This document shows positions 48,820 to 59,390 of a stretch of DNA of 64,000 nt, in pieces (position 1 is the stretch's first letter; each line of letters begins with the position of its first letter). The notes beneath the pieces were generated by a model. That model ran no database searches, was not told the DNA's origin, and saw nothing but the letters and a program-made list of their open reading frames with translations. Source of the DNA: Microstegium vimineum (lineage: Eukaryota; Streptophyta; Magnoliopsida; Poales; Poaceae); the NCBI GenBank assembly GCA_022036555.1, contig CM039133.1, positions 3,971,184 to 4,035,183 of the forward strand, written 5' to 3'. A program made the translations under genes and the position numbers.

Positions 48820-49198
48820 TGATGTAAATTTTATGTGCATATATATATTGTACTTATAGAGTTTCATAGTTTATTTGTGTTTAATGCTTGAAACTAACTT
48901 ATAAGTGCGTGAATACATGTATTAGCAGCGAATACATGCATTAGAAGCGTAGAATACACACATTTGAATACCTAATCTAATTGATAAACCAAAATAAGAA
49001 ATACCAAAATCAGAAAAAAAAAAAAAAGGTCTTTAGCCCCGGGGCTAAAGGGTGCTGCCACGAGTGGCCCGCCTGCGCCACCTGGCGCACCCTTTAGCCC
49101 CGGTTGGACATTTAGTATCGAATCCTTAACCCCGGTTCAGGCACACCGGGGCTAAAGACCCTTACAAACTGGGGTTAAAACCCGGTTCTGCACTAGTG

Positions 49199-52090
49199 GC
49201 TTGTGAAGGTTTGAATTTAAATTGAGAAACAGAAATAAAAAATTCAATCCGCAAACCCTAATTTGAGGGGGGGGGGTCATTTTTGACATAAATACACAGA
49301 TAAAAAACTAAAAAGAATTGGACCCTTAGTGTATTGACAATGTTGTAGAACTTTTCAGAACCAACAAAAGCTATGTTGAAAAATTTTCAACTTGTTTTGA
49401 CATCAAAAATGGAGCTCCTAGCGTCAGCACTGGGTAGGGCCTGCGGAGACCGCGCAGCAGCAGAGCTTGATCTCCTGGACCCTTAAGCGGTTTAAGCCAC
49501 TTCGATGATCGATTCCAGACGTGCCAGTCAATTTGACCTGTAATTGACAAGGAGATGGAAACGTTAAATTATGGAACCTGTCAGTTGTTGCCAGACAAAT
49601 CCATGAGTGTGCGGCTCTCATATAGCCGATGTATGTAGGAGATTGACTAAAGAGTCAGCTCCGAATAGATTAAGAAATAATAATGGTACACGAAGTAGGA
49701 GATTGACTAAAGAGTCAACTTCGAATAGATTAAGAAATAATAATGGTACACGAATGGCTGTCACGAGATATCAAATGCAAGGTATGTAAATAACCGATCA
49801 TGCGGTAAGATTAAGGTAAAGATGCGATGCATGCGACAGTATCATCACCGAACTACCAAATCTACGTGGAGAAGCAAACTCTTAAGATGGTGGTGCGGCT
49901 CGGTAGACTCTAAGGCTTTAAGGACTCTATCCTAGAGATACAACTCTAAAGATGGCGGAGCAACGATGTTGGTGGACTCTGAGGGCTCGGAGATCGACAG
50001 GACAGCGGTGAGTACTCCTGGGAAATCGCCGCCAGCGAGCGTGACGGACTCGCAAAGGCACTGATGCATTTAGTTACATACAGTGGATACCAGAATTTGT
50101 TTTTTTTTTAAAAAAAACTGTGAACGAGTGCCACGCCCAGCCGGAGAGATGTATAATAAGTGATCAAGAAAATAAAAAATAAGCAAAGGAGAAAAAATTA
50201 ATAATGTCTTCGTTCTCCGTAAATATTTGATAGAGATTTTGGTTGTAACACACGAACATTTTTACTAGTATTTAAAAGTATTTAAATAAAGAGCAAAAAT
50301 TTCTTAGTGACCAACGAATGGAGACGTGGTTTGTTTGAACATTTAAAAGAATATATGCAGTACAACGTTCGTATTGCAATGCTAGAGCTGCCGCCTTTTT
50401 TGGTATTGGGTTCGAGCTTCCAAATGCTCGAGAGTGGTATGTTTGTTTTTTTGAACAATTTTCCACTTCCAAAACTGCAAAGCTCACAAACTGCCCGCCT
50501 GGGCCGTGCTCCATGCAAGCGCACCGCACCATACGTTTGCTGGGGCGCGCTGGTCCATGGGCCGGCTTTGCAGCAGCGATTGTTGCTATGCAAACCACAT
50601 CTAAAACCGACTTGGCACTTGGTGGAGCAACAAGTTCTGGCCCGTGTGTGGGAGTTTGCTACCCTCGCTGGCCCAAACCATAGAAGTTTTTTCCCCCCCT
50701 TTTTTTAGAGTTTTCTTTAATATACTATAAAACGATTTATGTGCATCATACATCAAAACATGGGTATATGGTCCAACGAGAAGACCGGTTTGTTTTGTTT
50801 TCGGTGGTCACGAATAAACACCCTTTCATGTATGTTCTCATACAACCATGATAATAATTAACCCGATAACCTGACCAATCTACTAGCATTGGTTTGTTTC
50901 CATGCAGCCATAAAAGTAAACGAATCAAGCCACGTCCAGTATACTTAATAGATCTAACAGATCGGAACGACAAAGCACACGCATCGTATGATTGAAGTAT
51001 AACCAGATCAGCTATACTAGCCAATATAGGATCCATGAAGCTTGAACAAGATCCATGTATTCGACACCGGACAGATCTAAGTCTGGACAGACATAACTCA
51101 ACACATATGGCATTGGGGTTCATAAGATGCAGCCGTATCATATATGTTGAGCTAGATCCAACCCCATTCAAATCAATCTAATGACCGAATACATGTATCG
51201 AACCCGCAACATGTAACAACCGAAACTAATGAATTAGCCGATATGATCATAAATCTATCGCCTCTCTGAGTGTAAAGAACGAAAGCAACAGAGGCAAATA
51301 GATCTAGATAGAAGTAAAGCACGGGCCAATCCATTAGATGAGATTGGGCAAAATATTGTAGCAATAGATTAAACAGAGTATAACAGACAATATGGATAAC
51401 TTGATGAATCTACTAGATCGTCAATCTAATAGAGCCGATAACTAGCTTGAAGTCAAGATTCATGTGAGATTCAAGCAATGCAGCCCCATGAACAATAGAT
51501 TCAACCAGATAACTAGCTCATACCGAATGCGGTCGCCGATGGCCGGCGTGCTCGGAGACGCGTCGCCCGTCATCTTCCTCAGGTCAATGCGGCAATCCCT
51601 CTTCGGCCAAGTCGGGTGGTTCCAGCCGGTGTCCTCCATCGCCGCCGATCGAACCCTCCTTTCACAGAAAAAGAAGAATGCAAGTCGTGCATGGGATTTA
51701 GCTAACAGAGGCTGCCTCGGTGGTGCAAAGTGGCCACCCCGGCAGGGCGGCATGAGCCACCCCGAGGGGAGGTGTGGCGTCGCGAGGGCGTCTCCCCTGA
51801 ACTCTTCCGTCACAGCAGGAGGGAATCGCATCCGCCGAGGAAGCCACGTAGTGCCTCGGGATGACGCAGGCTTGTGAAGTCGGCGTCGCCCCATGCTTTG
51901 TCGGACTCTTCAGAGTACGCGCCGAGCCCCGCAGGAGCTCGGTCACGGACTGCAGGCGGTGACTAGGGTGGTGACGCTGGGAGGTGGGCTCCCTGGTGCA
52001 CGCCATGGTCGGGGACCCGGTGGTGACGGAGTGAGGGCGATGCAGCCCCTCTGACACGCGGTGCGTGCCTTGTCCGGGGCAAAGCAAAGC
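49199..52090. other. Repeat-rich intergenic region
   Basis: No gene is supported. 49436-49625 and 50750-51200 are, on the opposite strand, homologous to 27340-27930. A 60-bp tandem duplication lies at 49636-49755. Between them (about 49800-50740) is unrelated DNA. The GC-richer stretch 51540-52060 has overlapping frames on both strands with no family match; it could be retroelement leader sequence. Confidence 0.45.
49636..49755. repeat. 60-bp tandem duplication
   Basis: Two adjacent near-identical units begin GTAGGAGATTGACTAAAGAG and end with AATAATGGTACACGAA, within the dispersed repeat. They differ at only a few bases. Confidence 0.92.
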
Positions 52091-52325
52091 CTTTGTATAT
52101 ATGGTTATTGGATATCAATTGGAACATGTTGTAATGAAATCAGCGGAAGGCAGGCAGTGACAAAGTTTCCTGAGCTCCTCCTTGAAGCTCTTCCCCTTGC
52201 TCCTTTAGTTCTTCTTTTTTCTCTTAGCTCTGTTGTTTTTGTTCTGTACTGTACTGCTGTTGGTTTCCCTTTTATTCAATTTCAGTAGGGGCTCTTCTGC
52301 CCCTCCTGTTTCTTCAAAAAAAAAA
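52090..52325 (+). mobile_element. Possible LINE 3' end with poly(A)
   Basis: A T-rich 3'-UTR-like sequence (TTTTGTTCTGTACTGTACTG, TTTTATTCAATTTCAGTAGG) ends in an A tract (about 52313-52325). That is the form of a plant LINE tail. No coding part is attached and no duplication was identified. Confidence 0.4.
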
Positions 52326-52612
52326 GTATCCGCCATAACCTGCAAAGCATCATCCGTGGAATTATATATAAACAGACAGTATTGATCCGATCCATACAGA
52401 GAGCAACGCCAGCCACCGGAACATTCCGTAAGAAAAAAATATCTAAGTCAAAGACAGCAGAGATTACAAGCTGGTTTTGCACATAATGTGCCTTTCTAGA
52501 ATGACTTGTCATAAAGTGAGGCATGCATTTATTTGCATTATCATATAGAGTACCTCTCTAGTGTAGCATACTATTATGCGGATCTGCAGCATTGAGTTTT
52601 GTCTTATTAGGA

Positions 52613-53167
52613 TCATGGCGGCGATCCCTTCTGCTCAAGTTCTATGGGCAGACCGTTAAGCGGCGACGGCATGGGGTCCCTGACAAAGGTGTCATTCTCG
52701 CAACAGAGCTTCCAGCTAAATCTTCTGACGAGGTAATGCATCATCACCAGCGTCTCGATCCTGGCGAACTCCATGCCGACGCAGATCCTCGGACCCCCGC
52801 CGAAACCGACGAACGAGCACGGTGGCGGCGCCGCTGCCGCCGACTGGTTCTCGAACCGAGACGGATCAAACTTGGCCGGCTCAGGGAAGATGCCGGCGTC
52901 CATGTGCGTCTCACTCGCCACCCACAACACCTTCCATCCTTTTGGGATGAGGTAGCCGTCGAACTCGACGTCCTGAATCACTTCCCGGAAGTTGCCAAAG
53001 ACGGGAGGCACCAGGCGAAGGGTCTCCAGCGCGACACGCCACGTGTATTTCATCTTCGCCAGGTCTTCCCAGTCGAGGGCCTCGCCGTCGCCCTTGTTCT
53101 TTGCGATGTTTTCGTGCTCTGTATGCATGCGGTGGTCAGTGGTCACCATGTGTGTGTGTGGTCACCA

Positions 53168-53213
<46 letters not shown>

Positions 53214-54189
53214 CATTGAGATCGATCGAATTCTCACCTTGGACCATGGCAGCGAGGGTGTCCGGGTCATTGGCGAGCTGGCGCATCATGAACGTCATGA
53301 GGATGGACGACGTGTCGTGGCCGGCGATGAGGGTCACCATGGAGTTGTCCACGATCTCCTCCTCGCTCAGCAGCGGCTCGCCGCTTTGGTCAGTGAGACA
53401 GAGCAGGCACGCGATAAAGTCGCTGCTCTGGGAGGCCTCGCCCCTTTCCAGCTTGGCCCTGGTCTCACGCAGAACCCCTGTAATGAGCCGGCGAGCCCTG
53501 GTGCTGGCCTTGAGGCTCCGGCTGAACGCCGTGAACGGCAGGTTCACCGGGATGGCCAGCATGCCCTTCATGACTTGCATGAACTCGCCAGCGAGCGCGG
53601 CCTGAAGCGGGCTACGCTCTAGGCCGAAGAGCAGCTGGGAGATGATATCGAAGGTGACCCTCTTCATGAGCGGCATCACCGTGACGGTGCGGCGGCCGGC
53701 CCAACACTCATCGAGGTGGCGGCGCACCTGGCCGTCGATCTTGCCGACGTACAGCTTCAGCATGTCCGACTTGAGGAACTCGTGCAGCGCGCCACGAATC
53801 CGCTTGTGGTCGGCTCCATTCACGTCCAGGATGCTCCTCTCTCCGAGCACCATCTGCACTGACGGGGCCTGCTCCGACGCCAGGGCTGTGCTGAAGAAGA
53901 TGAACTTGTTGGCCACCGGCCCCGTGAGGAGCACAGTCGGCGTGCCAAACAGCGACAGCTTCGACATCGGTCCGTACCGCCGGATCCGGTCCCGGATCCA
54001 CCGCTCCATGGTGTTGGCGTGCAAGGCGCGGAGAAAGCCAAGGCTCTGGCCGATCAGCGGCAGGCCCAGGGAGCCCGGGGGCAGCTGCCCTGGTGGCTTC
54101 TTCTTCTCTGCCCACGACAGGAGATGATGGAGGAGCACGGGCAAGGCCACGGCGGCCATTAACGCTAGGACAAGAGAGGAATAATCCAT
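52613..54189 (-). CDS. Cytochrome P450, CYP85 clan (CYP716/CYP728-like)
   Basis: Two exons, 54189-53238 and 53118-52613, join in phase (GT-AG) to give 485 residues, the usual length. The N-terminus has a hydrophobic anchor (LVLALMAAVALPVLLHHLL) and the hinge PPGQLPPGSLGLPLIG, so the enzyme should sit on the ER. Motifs are the oxygen-binding helix AGHDTSS (289-295), ExxR as ETLR (349-352), PSRF in the PERF position (403-406) and the heme loop FGGGPRICVG with Cys430. The G-L-P-L-I-G hinge, the SLFG-PTV segment and the FGGGPR heme loop fit the CYP85 clan, whose members oxidise triterpenoid, steroid and diterpenoid skeletons. Family assignment is by recollection of the family and is uncertain. 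Position beside CPS and KSL genes suggests diterpene oxidation. Its intron has a TG/TA microsatellite (53148-53210). No canonical TATA is seen in the 250 bp before its ATG. Confidence 0.92.
53148..53210. repeat. (GT)n(AT)n microsatellite in the P450 intron
   Basis: TGTG units interrupted by GGTCACCATG pass into about 13 AT units. It lies wholly inside the 119-bp intron 53119-53237 and makes up half of it. Confidence 0.9.
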
Positions 54190-54289
54190 TATTAACGGAT
54201 AAGACAGGGGTTACACAGACACCTAAACAGACAACTCACTACGGTACCAAATTCTTAAAGTTCTGCTAGTGAAGTAGAATTCTCCTAGT

Positions 54290-54445
54290 GTTTTACTCCC
54301 TTCCCAAACTATAAGACTACATCGAATCTTGAAGAGTCCAAATTTCTCAAGTATGACCAAATTTTTATGACAATGTAATAATATTTACGATACTAATTAC
54401 GTATCATTAGATTTTTTTTATTAGTTATATTTTCATAGTATGTAC
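54290..54445. mobile_element. Half of a Stowaway-type MITE at the CPS breakpoint
   Basis: From TACTCCCTTCCCAAACTATA the sequence has the outer end and AT-rich body of Stowaway elements, but it stops at about 54445, where CPS exon 3 begins. The second terminus is missing. This marks the truncation point of the CPS gene. Confidence 0.5.
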
Positions 54446-54804
54446 CCACCATCCACCATCTTTACAAAGGCAATCCAGGCTGTCTGGTAGGCTGATATGC
54501 TGATTTCTCCATCACCTCTTGACTTCAAGGCTGCTCTGATTACTTCGATATCATCTTTTGGCACGTATTTAGCTTCACCACCCTTGGGAAAGAAGGTATT
54601 TTTGGCGTACACAAATGATGATTTCACATAATTAACGTATGTGTTTCTTATATATAGATAGTACACGAATCATCAGTACCTTGGGCTGAACATCTTCTAG
54701 ATTCGACTTGACTGCTTCTTGTCGTGCATCGCCCGTGGTTGATTCCATTAAGCAATGGAAACTAACTGCATGCGCTACGTTGATAATGGATTATATATCA
54801 TGTG

Positions 54805-54853
<49 letters not shown>

Positions 54854-54989
54854 GAATTTGTAGGATGATTTTACCATGTCGTGGAAGACGAGTTTGTAGC
54901 TTCAAGAAGGGCAGATGCTTTGGCTTAGCCATCGGCTGTTGAAAGATAGCAAGATGATGAAATGCAGTTGCTGACATCCATTGGACCAT
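54446..54989 (-). pseudogene. CPS: Copalyl-diphosphate-synthase-like (class II diterpene synthase) 5' remnant
   Basis: Three exons are readable: 54989-54875, 54765-54680 and 54582-54446, with phase-compatible GT-AG borders. Exon 1 (MVQWMSATAFHHLAIFQQPM...) and exon 2 (ESTTGDARQEAVKSN) form a plastid-transit-type N-terminus. Exon 3 (YVPKDDIEVIRAALKSRGDG, then EISISAYQTAWIAFVK) matches the start of the CPS N-terminal domain, whose usual form is SAYDTAWVALV. A complete CPS has about 800 residues and the catalytic DXDD farther on; everything after about residue 110 is absent. CPS would make copalyl diphosphate from GGPP for the KSL enzymes. The remnant lies 256 bp before the P450 start codon on the same strand. 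Intron 1 carries an AT microsatellite (54808-54849). Confidence 0.88.
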
Positions 54990-55070
54990 CGTTGTTGAAC
55001 TCTGTCTCTCACTACTCGTCTCGCTCACAATGGTTGAGGATCGGAGGCAGCGAGCATTCCATTGGCCACC

Positions 55071-55084
55071 GTATTTATATATAG
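55071..55084 (-). promoter_or_regulatory. Putative TATA box of the CPS remnant
   Basis: On the minus strand CTATATATAAATAC lies about 85 bp upstream of the CPS start codon, a normal distance for a plant core promoter. It appears intact, so transcription from here could run through the remnant into the P450. Confidence 0.65.
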
Positions 55085-55124
55085 TTGAGTTCAAAGAATT
55101 GTATTTGATCGTTTTCATTTCTTC

Positions 55125-55790
55125 CTAGCTACCTGCTGCTTTGGCGTTTGGGGGTGGAGAGTTTCAAACCTGGCCAACACAGTTTGTCTTGAAATGCCCC
55201 TGCTGCAGGCTGCCGGTCGTCAGGCATGGCAAGCACGTGTGCGTGTGCGTAGAAAATCCACTCCCCCGCTGACTGACCGACAGTGACGTATTGTGCTATG
55301 CATAACGAGTCATCATCATAACGGGAAAGAAGAATTATATTGTTATGCATATACAGTTCATTATATTGTTTTCATGGAAAGAAGAATTTGTTTCATAATG
55401 GTCAATGGATCGGCGTGGGTGCGTAGAGTTTTCTGCTCTCGAAAGCTACAAAATGCAGGTGAAATAAAACGTGCCCGGCCCGGTGTGGTGTTGAAAATTG
55501 GAAGGCAGACAATTTGGTAGTCCATGCATGCAAAGTCTTTATTTCTGCAAAAACGTGGGCGGACCCGTCTAGGAGGCGTCAGGATAGGATATGACTGGCC
55601 CATGTCATGCATGGAGACCACAGACTTTCCACAAACAATAATTTGTTTCTGTTTTTCTCTCTCTACGTACTAGGGTCTTGGCCGTAGGCGTAGGCTTTAT
55701 TGCCACGTTAACTGGGAGACCACTAAGGTCATGCGGGCTTGAACAATTGACCTCAAGCCACCCGTGCGTATCTCCTCGCTAACCACTCCA
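55125..55790 (+). repeat. CPS upstream region, member of a three-copy repeat
   Basis: This DNA, directly upstream of the CPS remnant, is repeated twice at 36986-38060 with the same orientation. Conserved blocks include GCGTAGAAAATCCACTC, GACCGACAGTGAC and TTTTCTGCTC. It presumably contains the distal promoter of the gene. Confidence 0.8.
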
Positions 55791-57434
55791 CAGATAAGTC
55801 ACTTATCTCTCGATCTATATATGAGATATATTTGTCTTTGTATAGAGTCACTCCTACCTTCGCAACCTCACTATGGAACACACGGGGACAGGCCAAGGGT
55901 TTCCGGTGGTCAAAGTTACGAAAGCGAATGTTTAAGACCAAAGTATCCTATAATGAAGTGCGAGAAATAAATGTGACTTAATTTCTCATTCAATTGCCAA
56001 AACAGCCTCCCCTTACAAGAACACTCCTAGGTATTTATAATATAACCCATACCTAGGGCAACGAAGAAATTACAAAAGAGTCGACGCATGACTATCTGTC
56101 GCAATACAATGACCAGTGGCACTAAGGTAATTCTCCGTAACCCTGGCTAAGCACTCAAAACCCTAACTGGCTTAATGGGATCATTGCTGGCTTCATGACG
56201 GATCGCTCCTGCGGCTCATGGGTTCCTTTCCCAGTCGACAACTATGCATCCCTTCAAGCGATCGACACCTTTGCACCAAGTATTGCTGAAGACACCTGAA
56301 AAGAATGACACTCGGTAGAAAACTCTCATCGTGGGGGCATGGCCCACTTCAACTCTGATTTCTATGTCCAGAACGAATGATCAGAATGCATGTAAGTTTT
56401 GGAAAAATGCGGATCTTACAGATCAACAGTCCGAATGATTGATATTTGGTTCTAGGCCAATTTCGGGTATTGTTGATGATGATAATGCGATTGACTATAT
56501 TTTTGGCGGGGGAGGTTGGTAGCATTTCTTAGCAATATTACTAGAATTAGCAATGTCACCAGGAAAAACCTTGATAGTTCCTTAACAATTTAGATATTAT
56601 TCGCAAGCGCATGGATCTATCATTTTAGCATTTTACTCGGAAGTATTTAAGTATAGATATGTACAAGTTAACATGCTAGTAAAGTAAAACCAATGGTCAT
56701 AGCAAGGCTAAATATGATATGGATTGAGATTGTGGACACACACTTGGTCTTTACTCAAAGGATAAAATAGAAATAAGGAATAAAAGAATATTCCTAAGTA
56801 GAGCAGACTTGTTCTAGTATTGTCATGCAAAGAATAGTAAATGATCATACAAATTAGATATTCAGACCTAGATCTAAGTGCAAGATAGATCGGGAGGGCA
56901 GTCTGCTAGCAACCATAATGTAATAATTTAGACTCCTACACCCTAAACGAACGTAGGGGATTACAGTTACATGGGACGGATAGAGCTGTCACCATCTATC
57001 TCCTACCCGTCAACTGTGGAGTAGAAACTGTATTTACCTGTTCCTATATACCTGAGCACCACGCTCGCGGCTTCAACCCTACGAATCAACAAGCATAGGA
57101 CACTGGCACAACTGAAGGCACGAACAACCACCACCTCAACTTAGTTCTATTTCTAATCATATAAGTTATATAAATTTTTAAGCATAAAGTCATATATGTC
57201 AAGTTTATTACATATAAACTATATGCTAGCTCATATGCTAAGATCATACCATGAACACTATACTTTAGTTAATAAGTATGAGTATAATTATAAGGAACAA
57301 AGCTTTAGTTAAAAATAAATACATATTTCATCTATTACCTTCTAAGAGGTAATAGATTACTATAGCCATCCGATCTATTCAAATGAATGGTTCATAGTTA
57401 TTTGGAGGTATCACACAACAAAAACGCATATATA
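55791..57434. other. Intergenic region, probable retroelement debris
   Basis: No open frame of interest. The stretch 55975-57130 has mixed composition that resembles retrotransposon or LTR sequence (for example TATTCGCAAGCGCATGG at about 56590), but no termini were found. Confidence 0.35.
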
Positions 57435-57642
57435 GGCCTCATTTGGCAGGGCTTCCACCGGCTCTAGCTTCTCTAACGCATTCATTGTTTCTACACTATT
57501 CACATGAGCTGAGCTTCACCTGCTCTCAGCAACTCTATGAGAGGAGAAGAGAAGAGAGATAAAAATAGCTCTTGTAAATAGTGTATAAACAATGAATGCG
57601 TCATGAAAGCTGGAGCTGGTAGGATCCTTGCCAAACGGGGCC
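57435..57642. mobile_element. MITE downstream of KSL2 (208 bp)
   Basis: Ends GGCCTCATTTGGCAGGGCT and CCTTGCCAAACGGGGCC are inverted repeats. The interior is also palindromic (CTCTAGCTTCTC, CATTCATTGTTTCTACACTA and their complements). It lies about 80 bp beyond the KSL2 stop. The superfamily is uncertain; the ends resemble hAT-type MITEs. Confidence 0.65.
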
Positions 57643-57721
57643 TAGTAAATCTAACAATTAGAACCACACATCGAGCAATGTATATATATACATCCATTAT
57701 TATTAGTTCATGTATCTCAGC

Positions 57722-59356
57722 TCAGGATTGCAAGCACTTGCTAGCATCTTTGCACAATGTGCTGGATGTGGCTGGGGAGTCCGTCGTCGTCATCTTCTTT
57801 GCTGGGAGCTGCAGTGGGTCTTGCACCACTGCGTTCCCCGCGTGCATCATCACCTTGGCAGATTCATATCCGTCCACCTCAACGTAGAACTGGTGGAGCA
57901 CCTTGCAGATATCCCAGAAAACCTGCCTGCACGACCAGGGTACCGCACTTTCTTTTCTCGTCACCAACGACCTCAGCTGCTGAATCCTGGAGGCTGCAAC
58001 GATGCTCCTCACCTCCATCTTGGCAGCCTCGACATCGCCGCCCTGGAGAGCTGCTAGCACCAGCACACTGTTGACCTTCCCTTGTTTCTTCTCCCTCTCG
58101 TACGACTGCAGGTCGTTCAGGAGACGGCTGCAGATATTCATGTGCCCGAACATCTCGTTGTAGTCGTCGCAGGTGACCACATCCTCTGGGATCTCTACCC
58201 CGATGTAGTAGAGTGCCGTGAGGACGATAGGGCCTAGCCCAAACGAAATCTCCCCGTTCGGCATGTATTCCTCAAAGGAGGGAGTCTGCCCTCTCATGGT
58301 CCAGTTCGCTTCAGCCATCATCGACCTCACCAAGTCCGCCCACTGCATGCGATGCGATGCAATGCAATGCAAGATCGAGAAACAGTAAAAGTAAGGGTCA
58401 TTCTCAATGGGAAATTAATTCAAGTTGAAGGATCTGTGCATATACACAGACTTATTACCAGCTCGGCGATATGGTTGATGACACTGCGGTTCTGAAGCTC
58501 AGCAGCCCTCGCTCCCAGCTGCTTGTTCGTGTCGTAAATAGCACGGAAAAGAATTTCCACGCGCTCAGAAAAGAAGCCAACTTGTTCATAGGCGTCCCAC
58601 CTGCCACGGAAATCAGAACTCTCGATCAGAAAGTGGAATTGCTGATGAAAAATCTGCAGGCGGCATATGAATTGCAGTTGCAGCACAACATTTCAATCAG
58701 CTTGACGAAGTTCTCCAGCTCTTCCCTTGACCCTGCCACGTCAAACAGGTCATCAGTTACCGTCACCAAGATGCTGTTCTTGCTGAATGCGATGCGAGCC
58801 TCAGATAGTTCACAGGGGAACATGATGGCAGCAGGAGGGAAAAAGCAGATCAGTGGCATTACTCTGGCGAACTCCAGCTCGTCCAGTCTCATCTCTTTCA
58901 CCCAGCTATTGATATATGGCAAAGAGCAGAAAATATTAGTTTTGTTATATATTTACATTATATTTGTTGAATCGGATTTTTCAGAACAAGGCAATTAATC
59001 ATTCAGATATATAAGCTATATATATGGACCTGACTCTCCAGGTACTGAAGCTCTTCTTGGTACACAGTCTGGGAGGAATGGAAATCTGTAGCAGCCAGTG
59101 ATGTAATTTCCTCATCTGGGAAACAGGCTCTGTTCCGACACCATGGTTTCAGATTCTAACAGAAGTACTCAGCCGGAGTAGAGGTATTACATATAGGAAG
59201 TGCTAGACAAGGACCTCACCGGTATCCTGATTTAAGCATCTGAATGCCCACTGTGTTGAAATTTTCTATGTTCCTCCGGTGGTCCAGCCTGTCTATGGTG
59301 TTGTAGAAGGGATGTTGGAGCACATGCTCTACCTGGAATTTATATACTGTTTATTA

Positions 59357-59390
<34 letters not shown>

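Larger units (their letters stand above)
46219..49198 (+). mobile_element. CACTA transposon C, deletion derivative with nested CACTA
   Basis: The 5' end CACTACTACATAACACACC at 46219 equals that of element A except for one base. After TTT it is interrupted by another CACTA terminus at 46241, and element-A-like sequence resumes at about 47021 (TTTCAAAAATCAGCTTTAGC). The 3' end is TTCTGCACTAGTG at 49198. The outer ends are flanked by GCT on both sides (46216-46218 and 49199-49201), confirming the span. Inside are the GRF gene and the start of the transposase-associated domain, after which a deletion jumps straight to the 3' subterminal region (junction at about 48788). Confidence 0.88.

Noticed and set aside
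51460..52087. Overlapping plus and minus frames near 51.5-52.1 kb as a gene
   Set aside because: Both strands are open with no family resemblance; the region is flanked by repeat debris.
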